Positions 48,775-60,364 of a stretch of 64,000 nucleotides of DNA are shown in pieces. The translations under genes were made by a program, and so were the position numbers. This stretch comes from Sinohyriopsis cumingii (taxonomy: Eukaryota > Mollusca > Bivalvia > Unionida > Unionidae), in assembly GCA_028554795.2 (NCBI GenBank), contig CM068842.1:54511608-54575607 (forward strand), written 5' to 3'. The notes under the pieces were generated by a model. The model searched no databases and had not been told where the DNA came from. It was given only the letters and a program-made list of their open reading frames with translations. Numbering within the stretch: position 1 is the first letter of the stretch; each line of letters begins with the position of its first letter.

Positions 48775-49440
48775 TAGTTCTACACCACAGATATCATATA
48801 GATTTGGGGGTCAAAGTTCACAGGTTAAAGTCACTGACTTAAAAAGTAGAAAAATTCTTCACAGTAATGTTAGTTCTATACCATAGATGTGACCAAATTT
48901 TGTGGATATCCTGCACTTGGACACCAGAAGAAACCTATTGATCTTGGGGTCACTGGACCAATAACAGGCTGAAAGAAATAGTTGTTTCTGTGCAAAATAT
49001 TAGTTTTGAACCATGTACTTTTACCATAATTTGTGGATGATATAAATGTTGTGTAAGATAGAGGCCTGTTAATTTTTGTGGTTAAAAAGACAGAGGTCAT
49101 GACCAGAGGGAACCAGCTTTTGGATAATAACTTTAATTTAAGATGATGCATGTTGATAAAAAAGTTTATAGTATTAAAGAGGCCCATTTATTTTGGGGTC
49201 AAAGGTCGGTTGGTTTGCCAGAACAATTTTTGTTTTAGAATAAGTACTTTGACAAAACTTTGTTGATGGCTTGTAGTTAAAGTAGTGACTTAGCATAAAT
49301 TTCTAGGAATGTAAAGGTCAGAAGCCAAAGTTGTGCTAAATCTGATAAGAAAATAATAGTTTCTGCACATAAAGTGTATTTAAGGACTTGTACTGTGACC
49401 AAAGTCAAAGTCATTGAGACTCGATAATTGATCTCAAGAG
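48775..49440. repeat. Diverged tandem repeat
   Basis: Related blocks recur: 'tagttctacaccacagatat' (48775), 'tagttctataccatagatgt' (48871), 'tagttttgaaccatgtactt' (49001) and 'tgttttagaataagtacttt' (49231). Each is followed by text like 'accaaattttgtgga' and 'ggggtcaaaggtc'. Spacing is 100-230 bp, so the array is old. The minus-strand open frame at 48876-49187 is a by-product. Confidence 0.5.
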
Positions 49441-49680
49441 CCTACCAAACCTTACTAGTGCCTACATAATGGACTATAAAACAGAACTATAATGGACTAT
49501 AAAACATGACTTTAATGGAACCATTCACAGTACTCATGTTTATTAAGTTGGAGAAGAAAAGAAGGAAAGTTTATTTTGGATAGAGAGAAGAAAGAAAAAC
49601 ATGTAAGAGGTGTATTATACTTGCATTTTCAAAATCAGTGAATATGAAATTTAATGACTACCCTTTGACTTCTTTTACAG

Positions 49681-49735
49681 TTGGTTTCCATGACTCATTT
49701 GAAACTCCCACCTTCATCTTCTTGGTGTTTGAATT
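49681..49735 (+). CDS. PHKG: PHKG coding exon 3 (hinge region)
   Basis: The acceptor 'cttcttttacag' ends at 49680. With the base left from exon 2 it gives I-GFHDSFETPTFIFLVFE and two bases of Leu (phase 2, donor gtaagt at 49736). This covers strands beta-4 and beta-5 leading to the hinge; the vertebrate counterpart is IQLKDTYETNTFFFLVFDL. Only 55 nt long. Confidence 0.95.
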
Positions 49736-49829
49736 GTAAGTACATGTCTATTTAAAGTGTATCAGTTTTATATGAAACCAGTAACTTTTTCCATTAAAAA
49801 CTATGAATTGGTTGAACAGAGGTTTCCTT

Positions 49830-50422
49830 CTGTTGGTAAAGCACAGTAGCACATGGGGGCCCTGGATGGAAGAGTGGTTTAACTCATTCACCTTTGGTAC
49901 CATGTTTGGGCATCAGGAGGTAGTACCCTACTTCCAAGCTCTGATGCGTCAAGGTCATTTAATATACATCAAAATGGATGTTATTACAGAAGAGTTCACA
50001 GACGTAGCTCTACAAGGGTGCAATATAATCTGGACTTTACTTGCATTACAAAATACAAAGGGAAAAACATGTTTTTTGAGACCTGTTTTTTTTACACCAA
50101 AAATTCACATGTCTGATTTGGATTTTTTGTCAGGATTTTAGACGTTTTGGCCTCAGGTCTAAGGCAGAAAAATCTGAACTGCACACAGACAGGCGAAACT
50201 TTGCAAAAAGTAGGATAAATTGGGGATTTCAAGTAAGAAGTGGCTAGGACATGAAAATGATGGGTCCAATAAGCAAAGAAAACAAAAGAACTCCAACTTT
50301 TACCCTTCTGCACATGTGCAAGCAAAATAGCCCATGAAAAACATTTCTAACATAACCAGGCATCAGGCTAAACGGAAATCTAATGGATGCAGTTTTATTT
50401 GGATGTATTCAAAATCAGCCCA
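49830..50422 (+). repeat. Unclassified interspersed repeat R, copy 1 (5' part)
   Basis: Pairs over about 550 bp with 52610-53165: shared 'catcaggaggt', 'aaggtcattta', 'tctgaactgcacacagacag', 'tttgcaaaaagtaggataa' and 'ggatgtattcaaaa'. The copy is split by the LINE at 50423-52440 and ends with 'gacaaaaatctccagaggtt' after it. No coding content is recognised. Confidence 0.75.
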
Positions 50423-52440
50423 CTACACTACTAAGATCATGGAAAGTTCCAGCTGCAAAGAGCTTTTTGAGATTACTAAGAAGCTAATGTCAAGGAACAA
50501 ATCAACACCACTTCCAACTACCTTCTCTCCAGTCAACCTTCCGGACATGTTTTCTTCCATGACAAAGTACAAACCATTAGAGATAAGCTTGACACCACAA
50601 TTTCAATTGACTTGTCATCACCATACAGTTGGGATACAGAATTTGAACAGCAAACATTAGCAACATTTGAATCTGTCTCTATGGATTTTGTACATACAAT
50701 CCTGATGAAGAGTGCACCAAAGTCTTGTGAACTTGATCCAATTCCAACATCACTGCTGCTTGAGTGCTTAGATCCAGTATTGCCTTCACTAACTGATATT
50801 ATTAATACCTCTCTCTCATCCAGGGAATTCATTTTTCAAAACTGCCATTGTAAAGCCTCTGCTGAAGAAACCAACACTGGACCATAATGATTTAAAGAAC
50901 TACCACCCAGTTTCTAATCTCCCATTCATATAAAAAATCTTAGAAAAGGTTGTTCTATCCCAGTTTGTATCTCATCTAAATTCAAACAGTATTTTTAGCA
51001 ATGTACAATCTGCATATCGCCCTTGCCACGGTACTGAAACTACTCTTCTAAAAGTAGTTAATGACATTCTTTCTGCGTTGGATAGCGGAAAGATTACAGT
51101 CCTCATCCACCTTGATTTGTCTTCAGCATTTGACACAATAGACCATGATATATTACTTCACTGTCTCCAGCATGTATTTAGCATTGATGATACAGCCTTA
51201 CTGTGGTTCACGTCCTACTTGGTCAACAGGACACAAATTGTATCTGCAAATAGAATACACTCCAGCCCAGTTGATCTATGTTGTGGTGTTCCACAGGGGT
51301 CTGTTCTTGGACCTGATCTCTTCATTCTCTACACTCAGTCGCTCTCAAGTGTCATAGATCATCATCCAGTGTCTCACCAATTGTACGCTGATGACACCCA
51401 AATATACAAATCTAGCCACCCAACTGAAGTTGATGCTACCATCCAAGGTGTAGAGAGGTGAATTTCTGATGTGAAATCATGGATGATATGTAACAAACTG
51501 CAGATGAATGATGATAAAACTGAGACCATTCTGATCACAACACAAAGACTTTCTCATTCACATCCTTTACCTCAAACAATAAATATCAGCAACATCAACA
51601 TTAAATTCACAAAATCAGTACGAAACCTAGGTGTTACTCTGAACAGTACTCTCACATTGCACCAACATGTCATGAACATATGTAAGGCTGCATATCTTGA
51701 GCTGAGATGGATCAGCTCAATTCGCAAATGTCTTTCAGTTGATGCCACTAAAACACTTGTTTGTTCATTAGTACTTTCAAGACTGGACTATTGTAACTCA
51801 ATTCTGTCTGGTTCGTCTCAATATTTACTCCAGAAACTTCAAAATGTTCAAAACTCAGCTGCTCGGATCATACTTAGAGTACCACAATCAGAGCACACCT
51901 CCCCGCTGCTCTGTACCCTACACTGGCTATCCATTTGATCCAGAATCAAACACAAAATTTTTCTCTGTGCTATGTTTCACTGTCGGAGTCTAGTCCAACA
52001 TACCTATCCGATCTCACCCATGTGTACACACCAGCAAGATACTTACGCTCCTCTTCTGACAATTGTATACTCATTATTCCCACTATGAAAACAAGGTCAT
52101 ATGGACAGCGTTCTTTTGCATACCAGGGCCCAGCAACTTGGAATGAATGCCCACTAAACTTAGACACAAAGACACAGTGATCACATTCAAGAGGGCTCTC
52201 AAAACTCACATATTTCGACTGCAAGAACAAACTTCAAGACCTAATAATGTTTCCTACCTGAAATATTCTCAGCATGTTTTTTATTTTTTAATGTTTTTCT
52301 AATTTCATGGTGTTTGTTTTTGTAATAATATTATGTTTTTTTTATCTTATAGGTGTTGTCTAATTTTTGTAAAGCGCTTAGAGCTTCTAAAGATTAGGCG
52401 CTATACAAAATCCTCATTATTATTATTATTATTATTATTC
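50423..52440 (+). mobile_element. L2/CR1-group LINE, 5'-truncated (reverse transcriptase plus 3' UTR)
   Basis: Starts within the linker before the RT (SCKELFEITKKLMSRN). It runs through DFVHTILMKSAPKSCELDPI (template-binding region), LDLSSAFDTIDHDILLHCL (first catalytic Asp), CCGVPQGSVLGPDLFILYTQ, and HQLYADDTQIY (catalytic Asp pair), to the thumb (WMICNKLQMNDDKTETIL) and KLQNVQNSAARIILRVPQ. A 3' UTR follows with 'aaagcgcttagagcttc...aggcgctatacaaaatcc' and an (ATT)n tail, typical of this group. The frame changes at several places, with a stop at about 51460, so it is inactive, though the RT catalytic motifs are intact. It is flanked by CAGCCCA at 50416-50422 and 52446-52452, a likely target duplication. 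Confidence 0.92.
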
Positions 52441-52609
52441 AGAAGCAGCCCAGAGGCGAAAGTGACAAAAATCTCCAGAGGTTAATGAGTTAATGGATTA
52501 AGTTTGGTGACGTCACCAAATTTGAATATTCTTTGCATATAAATTGCTCAGTTTGCCATTCCTTAACAATTTATAAGAGACTTCCAAAACCCTTGTTAAA
52601 TCATTAACT

Positions 52610-53165
52610 CTTGGCCCCATGTTTGTGCATCAGGAGGTTGTACCTTATGTCCGAGCTCTGCATCAAGGTCATTTAAGATACACCAAAATGGGTGGTATTA
52701 CAGAAAAGTAGACGGACATGGCTCTAGAGGGATACAAAATAACCTGGACTCTCTACTCACAATACAAAATACAGAGGGAAAAACATTTTTTAAACCCGAT
52801 TTATTTACTCAAAAAAATTAGACCGTTATTGGAATTGGATTTTGTTTCCAAATTTTAGACTTTTTGGCCTCAGATCTAAGGTAGATATGTCTGAACTGCA
52901 CACAGACAGGCAAACCTTTGCAAAAAGTAGGATAAGTTGGGAATTTGAAGTAAAAAGTGGCCAGGACACAAAAATGATGGATCCAATAAGCCAAATAAAC
53001 AAAACAAGAACTCCAGCTTTTACCCATCTGCTAGCATCAGGCTAAATGGAAATCTCTTTGATGCAGATTTATTTGGATGTATTCAAAAAGCACCCTCCAA
53101 AATATGTTTCCTACTCATTTTTCTGGTGAAAATGATAAAAATCTCAAGGGTTTAATAAGTTAAAT
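52610..53165 (+). repeat. Unclassified interspersed repeat R, copy 2
   Basis: Second copy of the repeat at 49830-50422, uninterrupted; it provides the empty-site version of the LINE insertion. Ends near 'aaaatctcaagggtttaata'. Confidence 0.75.
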
Positions 53166-53330
53166 TGCTTGTCTTTACCAATTTGCTGTCATTTCACTTG
53201 TCTGTGTGGGTTTGAATCCCAGGCATGGTCAGTGTGGGTATATGAGAAATTGTTTTAGTAGCTCCTTGTGGGTTGGTAGTTCCTACTGAGATTTTCCAGG
53301 GTACTTCATCACCAGTTATATTAAAGTAGT
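53165..53330 (+). repeat. SINE family A, degenerate 5' portion
   Basis: 'gtgggtttgaatcccaggca' (box B), 'gtgggtatatgagaaattgt', 'tgggttggtagttcctactg' and 'cagggtacttcatcacc' follow the family A order. The remaining 3' part ('ctggctgctaagtatcgcct', 'gtgctaaaaaatggcattaa') is found at 53935-54005, so an RT fragment lies between the two halves. Confidence 0.65.
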
Positions 53331-53880
53331 GCTTTTGACAATATCACTCATACAAAACTGCATTTGTTTCTATGATTGATAAATGGCTGGAAAGATTAGA
53401 TATAGGAGAAATGGTTAGTACTATTATGGTTGACTTTTGTAAAGCTTTTGATCTTGTAGGTCATGAAATTTTAGTTGAAAAATTGAAAATCCATTCAGTG
53501 TAATGAAACTTCATAAACTGGTTTACTTTTTGATTGATAGAGTGCAGAAAGTACAGTATCTCCATATGGTCACCTTTCTGAAGATAAGCATATTAATTGT
53601 GGAGTATGACAGGGCTCTATCATCAGACCTCTGTTATTCATTCTATTAATGACTTAAACCTTAAGATAGGTAATTTAATTTCTCCCACAGATGTTTATGT
53701 AGACATAGTTGGATTAAGCCAAGACTGAACTTGAGAATAACTTACAAGATGCTCTTAATGGACTTAAAGATTACATTATATCAAAGCAAAAAAGGAATTA
53801 TTGTAAAAGCTTTCAATATTCTGGTCCTCTAGTATGGAACTCCATTCCTAGTGACATAAGGCACTGGATCTTCATGGTTT
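53331..53880 (+). mobile_element. Degraded LINE reverse transcriptase fragment inside a SINE A
   Basis: Broken frames read MVDFCKAFDLVGHEILVEKL (the RT motif with the catalytic Asp and the KAFD pattern), then NCGV and QGSIIRPLLFI (GVPQGSxxGPLLF), and at the end YCKSFQYSGPLVWNSIPS, the usual C-terminus 'ySGp.lWNslP'. It differs from the L2-like copy at 50423 and is likely another CR1/Jockey-type family. Many stops and deletions. Confidence 0.65.
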
Positions 53881-54029
53881 TCTCTCCTGCTTTTAGCAGT
53901 TCTGCACAAAGTCCATTTTGTTCAGGTTCTTCCTGCATTCTTCCTCCAACAGATAAACTGGCTGCTAAGTATCGCCTAGCATGTGCTAAAAAATGGCATT
54001 AAGCCTTAAAAAGCAAACAAACTTAAATA

Positions 54030-54330
54030 AGAATGATTCTGATCAGACATCCAATATGGTAACCTTGGAAGCCACCTTGAACATCTTGACATTGAATCCA
54101 CCTTGAATTTCATGTTATTGCTACTCATCCAGAAAAGAAAGTCATATTGATATTGGTTGTTCACTAGAGGACATCTAAGTCAAGTAGGTTCACAAAGAAA
54201 ATGATTCCGATCTGACATTCAGTCTTTCAGTCCAATATGGCTGCAGCTATGGCTGAGTTGAAAATCATGTCACTCAAGAATATCAGGGATGGTTTCAGCA
54301 TTCAGCTCTTCAAAAGAAGAAATGGTCTTT
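54030..54330. repeat. Dispersed satellite of about 140 bp (two monomers)
   Basis: 'gacatccaatatggtaacct' and 'gacattcagtctttcag..caatatggctgcagctatgg' with 'agtcatattgatattggttg' belong to the same family as 43290-43900. Confidence 0.6.
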
Positions 54331-54484
54331 TCTTAAATTCCAGGAAATTCTTTTCAGACAGTAGAGTTTAAGTCCCTTTAATGGATTTTTTGGTTGCACA
54401 ACCAGGCTTTTACATTGGGAAAATGATTGTCTGGCATTGTTTTGTAGTCTGAGGCTCCTGGGGAATGTATTTGTTTAATTATGT

Positions 54485-55160
54485 CACTATAAAGTACTTC
54501 ATTTAAACATGATTCCTGTGATACGGTATGGTCCAGGATGCAATTTCATTAAGTTGTAGTAAAATTTGCATCATGTACTTCAGTTGTTACAAGGCAGTCT
54601 CACTATAAAGCTCATCATTATAACACAGTTCCTGTATAAGGCAAGGATGGTCATGGATCCCATTTTATTAAAGTTAAATTACATGTATCATGTACTTCAT
54701 TATAAGGCAGTCTCACTATAAAGCTCATCATTATAACACAGTTCCTGTATAAGGTAAGGATGGTCATGGATCCCATTTTATTAAAGTTAAATTACATGTA
54801 TCATGTACTTCATTATAAGGCAGTCTCACTATAAAGCTCATCATTATAACACAGTTCCTGTATAAGGTAAGGATGGTCATGGATCCCATTTTATTAAAGT
54901 TAAATTACATGTATCATGTACTTCATTATAAGGCAGTCTCACTATAAAGCTCATCATTATAACACAGTTCCTGTATAAGGCAAGGATGGTCATGGATCCC
55001 ATTTTGTTAAAGTAAAATTACATGTATCATGTACTTCATTATAAGGCAGTCTCAGTATAAAGCTCATCGTTACAACACAGTTCCTGTATAAGTTTGATCA
55101 TGGATCCCATTTTATTAAGTGGCAGTAAAATTACATGTATCATGTACTTCATTATAAGGC
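54485..55160. repeat. Minisatellite, 113-bp unit, about six copies
   Basis: Copies begin with 'cactataaagctcatcatta' at 54601, 54714, 54827 and 54940, with a variant at 55053. A more diverged first copy starts at 54485. Each contains 'cagttcctgtataagg', 'ggtcatggatcccatttta' and 'atgtatcatgtacttcatta'. The exact 113-bp spacing of the central copies points to recent expansion. Confidence 0.95.
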
Positions 55161-57380
55161 AGGAGAGTGGGTCAGGTCCACATGAACAATATTATAGTGA
55201 AGTACAACCTTAGTGGCTTGTCTTTCAATGCTTCATACAAGAAAGCTACTATAGAATAATGTTAGACCAGGTGTATGCAGTGGCATAGTTAGAAATCCCT
55301 TCCCCCCTCCCAACTTAATTCTGAGGGTCCTTTCTAGTTAAAGTAGATAATATTGTCATTGAATTTGATGTGTGTATTAATCACATACATTTGAAATCAC
55401 CATTAAAAGTAAATGTTGGTATTAAGTTCATGCTAACGTGGTTATGACAAGTCTTCAGTTTCTGTAATGTCAAGAAATGCCATTCATTAGAAGTTTCCTT
55501 GAAATTTTTATTTTCAATTACAAGAGTGAAAGAATAGAAAACTCTTGTGTCATGCAATTCATTTGTAACCTTTCCTAGTACTTGTAACCCAGGTTTTTAC
55601 TGGCTGATATCTAGGTAGGTGTTACAGTTTGGCTGTGGTGTTTATGGCTCTAGACTATTTACACAATGTTATAATGTGAGGTTGCTGTACATCCTTTTCT
55701 TCCACCAGATATGTCCTCATTTTAGGTCCTCAAATCTATATAGATCAATTATAAACTACACAGACTATCTGGAGTGTCCTCCTTTTTGAAAGTTCAAATA
55801 CAGTGACCCTGTCATAATGTGCCACTTGAATGTGACCTGAACACATTGACTTGGAATAGTATGTAACAAAGCATTTGCATTTCAACATTGATAGTTAACA
55901 TTTACCTACAAGCAATATTTTTAGTCATATTATTTAGTTTTTTGATGAAACTTCATTTTATTTAACTTGAACAAAAAGATTTAATAACTTACAGGTACAT
56001 GTATATGAAAATTAATGTCATCATAGAAAAAGCCAATGGATGTTGATGGTGGCAAAGTGTGGTTGTACAATAGTCAGGTGGTAGTAATACATAAACAGTA
56101 CCAATGGGGGTCATTATACATACAGCAGTATAGGCATGTTCCAATCCATAGACCAGTTATGATTTGCAGTAAACAGAAGCAAGTTTACCTAGATTTCAGC
56201 CAATCAGAGACCTGGATGAAACTGGAGTGGCTGACATAGATTACTGGGTTAGGAGTTAGCTGAGATCTGTTGTGTGAAAGAACTTGTTAAGGTCACCCAC
56301 AAGAGTAGTTCATGTTGGTGTATATACCTGCTTGCCAGTCCAGTCCACTGCAAAACTGCACAGACCTATATCTGCAGTCACATAATGCTCTGATAGGTTT
56401 ATGCAGTTTGTTAGGATTAATCTGTCCAACAGATAGTATTAACCCTGATATGGTGGCACATTATTCAACAGTACATCAGTTTGTTATTACAGTTAAACTA
56501 CACTTGTGAGTGAGGAGACATTGTGTATTTATGGGAATGAGACATCTGCTGCTAAATAAAAAGTACAGACTTTGTACTAACACAGAATTATTAAAATACC
56601 ATAAAGATGTATGCATGTGATAGTGTTATGCATACATCAGCACAATTATGGCAACATGTATATCATGCCAACTAAAAAGTAAAATTTGAAAAATATGAAA
56701 ATGAAGAATTGCACATAAAAACCTTTTAACTTCCAAATCATTGTAAACAGCATTTGATATTATAACTCCTAAATCAGTGTAAACAACACGGGATATAAAA
56801 GATTGTTCAGATTCTGGAAGAGGTATGCAAAATGAAAGGTAAAGGTAACACATGTAAAATTCTTGAAAAGATATGATTACAATAAAAGAAACTAAAGGTA
56901 TGGGAACTAAACAAAAAATTATGAAAATAATTGAAGATCTGCTGCTTTTAATATAATTGTAACCTTGTACGCCTGCCATAATTCAATTATAATAATCAGT
57001 TCATAGTTCATTAAAAACGTTGGTCATTCCTGATTTTCCTAATTTTGATTCTCTCCTTCTTTGAATTTTTTTGGAAGTAAATTATCATGTAATATCATAT
57101 CTAATTCAACATATTTATAGTCTTTGAGTAGTCAGATAAATCAACACACAAAACCTGTACTAGTATGTTGGTGGTTTGGGGGTCTAATCTTACTTAATCA
57201 TAAAACGCTGAATTGTTGCAGACAGCTGTGACCACAACACATTAGTGCATATGTTGACAGTTATTGGACATGGATATTTTTCATGGCTTTTTAGTTGTGG
57301 TCAGTTGCAATGGTATTTTAGCAATATGTTCAGCAGTATTCCGTGGCTGATCTGATCTTTAACAACTTGCATGTGTATGT

Positions 57381-57669
57381 GGTTTAACACAGCCTTATCA
57401 GCCATAGCCATTTTGAATGATTGGACTGTGGTTTAACACAGCCTTACCAGCCATAGCTATTTTGAATGATTGGACTGTGGTTTAACACAGCCTTACCAGC
57501 CATAGCCATTTTGAATGATTGGACTGTGGTTTAACACAGCCTTACCAGCCATAGCCATTTTGAATGATTGGACTGTGGTTTAACACAGCCTTACCAGCCA
57601 TAGCCATTTTGAATGATTGGACTGGTTTAACACAGCCTTACCTTCCGTAGCCATTTTGAATGATTGGAC
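57381..57669. repeat. Minisatellite, 49-bp unit, six copies
   Basis: Copies begin 'ggtttaacacagccttacca' at 57381, 57430, 57479, 57528, 57577 and 57624. Each continues 'gccatagccattttgaatga' and 'ttggactgt'. Copies 2-5 are almost identical; the last has lost two bases. Confidence 0.95.
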
Positions 57670-57789
57670 TGTATTGATGGACAAGCAGTATTGAGTGAAA
57701 AAGTCGGATGTGAATTTAGCTCATCCAGAATAGTTTTGGTTGGTTTGGTTATGCAACTCCAGCATCCATGTATTTAGCATGATAGTGTT

Positions 57790-58045
57790 GTTGTTGTTCT
57801 TGTTGTTGTAGGGTTTAACGCCATTTTTCAGCACACGATAGGCTATGCATGGCGGCCAGTATTAATGGTGGAGGAAGAACCCGGGGAAAACCCTGGAAAG
57901 AACCACCAACCCATGAGAAGCTACTGGCAAGCTTTCTCACATACCCACATTAGCTGAATCAGAAACTCGAACCCACGCAGACAGGTGAGATGGCAGTGAT
58001 CCGTAACGGAGAGCGCTTTAGACCACTCGGCCACTCTGGGCCCCC
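57790..58045 (-). repeat. SINE family A, full length, with target duplication
   Basis: Reverse copy from the tail (GTTGTAGGGTTTAACGCC) to the head (GGCCACTCTGGGCCCCC). Flanks ATGATAGTGTT (57779-57789) and ATGATAATGTT (58046-58056) differ at one base. It lies 266 bp before exon 4. Confidence 0.93.
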
Positions 58046-58311
58046 ATGATAATGTTAACGTTAGGAATATCTCATGTAACTTCTATGATGGTTCAATAGA
58101 ATACCAAAGTACAAAATGGACAGATTCATTTTACATTCTAACTCAAATTGAACTGAACACTGTCAGTTAATCCATCCATTTTGTAATTGGGCACATTATC
58201 AAACTTTCAAAATAGTCCTATGACAATATATTTTACCTCTCCTCCCCCCCCCCCAACCTCCAGTTCTAACCATATCTACATGTAATCATGTTTTCTTGTC
58301 TGTCTTTGCAG

Positions 58312-58377
58312 ATGCAAACAAGGCGAATTATTTGACTATTTAACTCAGGTGGTCACATTGTCAGAAAAGAGAACCAG
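58312..58377 (+). CDS. PHKG: PHKG coding exon 4 (GELFDYL segment)
   Basis: The acceptor 'gtctgtctttgcag' ends at 58311. The first base completes Leu108. The peptide CKQGELFDYLTQVVTLSEKR then T and the start of Arg (phase 2, donor gtgaga at 58378). GELFDYLT..VTLSEK.TR is diagnostic of PHKG and covers the alpha-D helix and the start of alpha-E. The Glu of GELFDYL is the substrate-contact position in this family. Confidence 0.95.
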
Positions 58378-58765
58378 GTGAGAGACTTTTAAAGTTTCAT
58401 TTTATGTCAGAGAAATAATTGTCAGAAATAACACAGCCTTGCTTTCTCATTAACCTGATACATTCTGTAAAACTTGTACTATTCTTTTCACAATTTTGGC
58501 ATTATATGCATATGGTATTTTTAATTGATAGTGAAAATTTCAAGCAAATTGGGTCAGAATAATGAATTTATACATGCATTTCATGCATCTAACCATCAGG
58601 ATCCTCAGTCTTTAAGTTTATAAATTTATTTGCAGAAAATTATTGCTGTCAACTTCATTAAATTGTGAAATCCTTGAATATTTGAATAGTCTGATGTGTT
58701 CATTTATATAGATTTTGACATAAGCTAGTTTTGCTATATTGAAGTGCTGGAAACGTTATTTGTAT

Positions 58766-58768
<3 letters not shown>

Positions 58769-58827
<59 letters not shown>

Positions 58828-58829
58828 AG
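58769..58829. repeat. (CT)n(CA)n compound microsatellite
   Basis: About 17 CT followed by about 13 CA repeats. They produce the SLSLSLSHTHTHTH open frame at 58739-58930. Confidence 0.93.
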
Positions 58830-59040
58830 ACAAAGTCACTGTGCATTATTTTAAGGCATTGCATATATTCATTGACATTATTCACAAATTATTTAAAATA
58901 TATTCTATATTTTGTATTTTTGGCTTTTAATAGAAATTAAAAGAAAAAAATCACTTGTGTAATTAATTACTAAAATTAAAGAACTGACCTTAAAAAAATC
59001 CTGAGATATTTGATTGTTAGTCTAGGGTGATCAGATGATG

Positions 59041-59106
59041 GGAATCAAACCCAACACCTTCAGTTCAATAGTCTATTGCCTTAACTACAGAGCCAATTCA
59101 GCATCA
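59041..59106 (-). repeat. tRNA-like sequence (pseudogene or SINE head)
   Basis: In reverse complement there is a box-A-like 'tggctctgtagttaaggca' and a box-B-like 'gggtttgattccc' at tRNA spacing. The acceptor stem is not convincing. No SINE body is attached. Confidence 0.4.
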
Positions 59107-59774
59107 TAATGGTGGGGATCCTAGAAGTGTCCGGGTTATGATTCAAGGGAGGAGGGGAGCAGCTCAGATACTCCCCCCACTTGTTAATGCCAAGTTAAGT
59201 GTATATACTTAAGGTCTGGGGCTGTGCACAGCAGCTTCCCATTTTTGTTCTACCATTTCAAGGTCTCAGAAGGGAATCATTGTTTTTCAGTTTACAATGA
59301 TTGAAATTAACATTATTTCTGGTTACTTAAAAAAAGTAAAATATGTTATAATTTACAATTTTGAGCATACTAAAAAAAAATTGAATTTTTGTCTCACAGT
59401 CATAAGCAGTGTGTGCCCAGTATGATTTTTTTCCAGCTTATGTTGATGCTTTGTAAAGCATGCAAGTGAATAAGGTATTTGCCATATGATATGTGGTAAG
59501 CTTGATAGCTGCTGGCGCAGTTTTGAAGACTTTCTGCTTTGCAGATTTTAACATTGTAGTCTTTTATTTTCACATCACTGTAATATTTTCTTTTAAATTG
59601 TTGCATTCACTTGACTTTGTACTTTTTATGATGCGTAGTCAGTTAACAATTGCTATTGACGACCACTCAACAGGATGTGACCAAATTTGTAGGACCACAT
59701 CCTGGTATGAAGCTCCATTGGATTTGTTCAGATGCTGCTGATCTGTCATCAAATTTGGCCACTGTTACTAAATA

Positions 59775-59965
59775 CGGGGGTAGGGGGAGAGGCCTTTGGC
59801 CTAATGGTTTGAAAAATTTCCGTTTACCAATCACTGCCATCTCAGCGTTGCCTGTGTTGGTTTGTGTCTTGGATCAATGTGATTATATGAGAAAGCTTGC
59901 CATTAACTTCCCATGGGTCTGTGGATCTTTTGGGGTTTTCCTGGGTTCTTCATTCACCAAATATG
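59775..59965 (+). repeat. SINE family A, degenerate
   Basis: 'aatcactgccatctcagcgt', 'tatgagaaagcttgccatta' and 'ggggttttcctgggttcttc' are in family A order. The head and tail are eroded. The open frame at 59650-60009 overlaps it and is not a gene. Confidence 0.7.
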
Positions 59966-60364
59966 CAGACCACGTTACTGGGAAATCAGGGAAAAGTCAG
60001 GAGAAATAATATTTTTCCTGACCTTGAAAAGTATTTGAATGTTGCAGATATTGACGAAAGTTGGGAAAAAACCAGGAATTTTCCATCACAACTTGACGCC
60101 TGAAACAATTACGTATCTGAGTCGTAACTGAACTGATCATGAGTTAAATTTATTGAGTTCTAACCAGAATATTAGGAGGTTGCAGTATGGATCATTTGTG
60201 TGCTTGCCATAAATAAATTTGTTGAGACAATCCAAATGCTTAATGGATTAGATTCATCTGGTAGACTTTTTGTTTCACAGACAGTTCGATATCCATATTT
60301 TTTTTATATATGGAAGGTATGAAAACCAGTCTAGCGTCACAAGAGGCCAACATGGTGGCATTAA

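Larger units (their letters stand above)
46233..49680 (+). other. PHKG: PHKG intron 2
   Basis: About 3.4 kb, GT...AG. It holds a 140-bp-type satellite piece (46320-46560), a (TA)n, a full SINE A and a diverged tandem repeat at 48775-49440. I see no additional exon. Confidence 0.85.
49736..58311 (+). other. PHKG: PHKG intron 3
   Basis: About 8.6 kb with regular ends (gtaagt...tctttgcag). It carries an L2-like LINE inserted in an older repeat, an RT fragment, 113-bp and 49-bp minisatellites and a SINE A. The stretch 55170-57370 shows no element I recognise; short frames there (56036-56239, 56312-56509, 56626-56979 minus) have no motifs. Confidence 0.85.

Noticed and set aside
48876-49187. 103-codon minus-strand frame in intron 2
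   Set aside because: Lies in a diverged tandem repeat and has no recognisable motif.
54485-55160. CRISPR-like array
   Set aside because: The 113-bp units are contiguous with no unique spacers, and the genome is eukaryotic; it is a minisatellite.
56626-56979. 117-codon minus-strand hydrophobic frame in intron 3
   Set aside because: AT-rich hydrophobic translation without motifs, neighbours or splice logic; it may be chance. A protein search would settle it.
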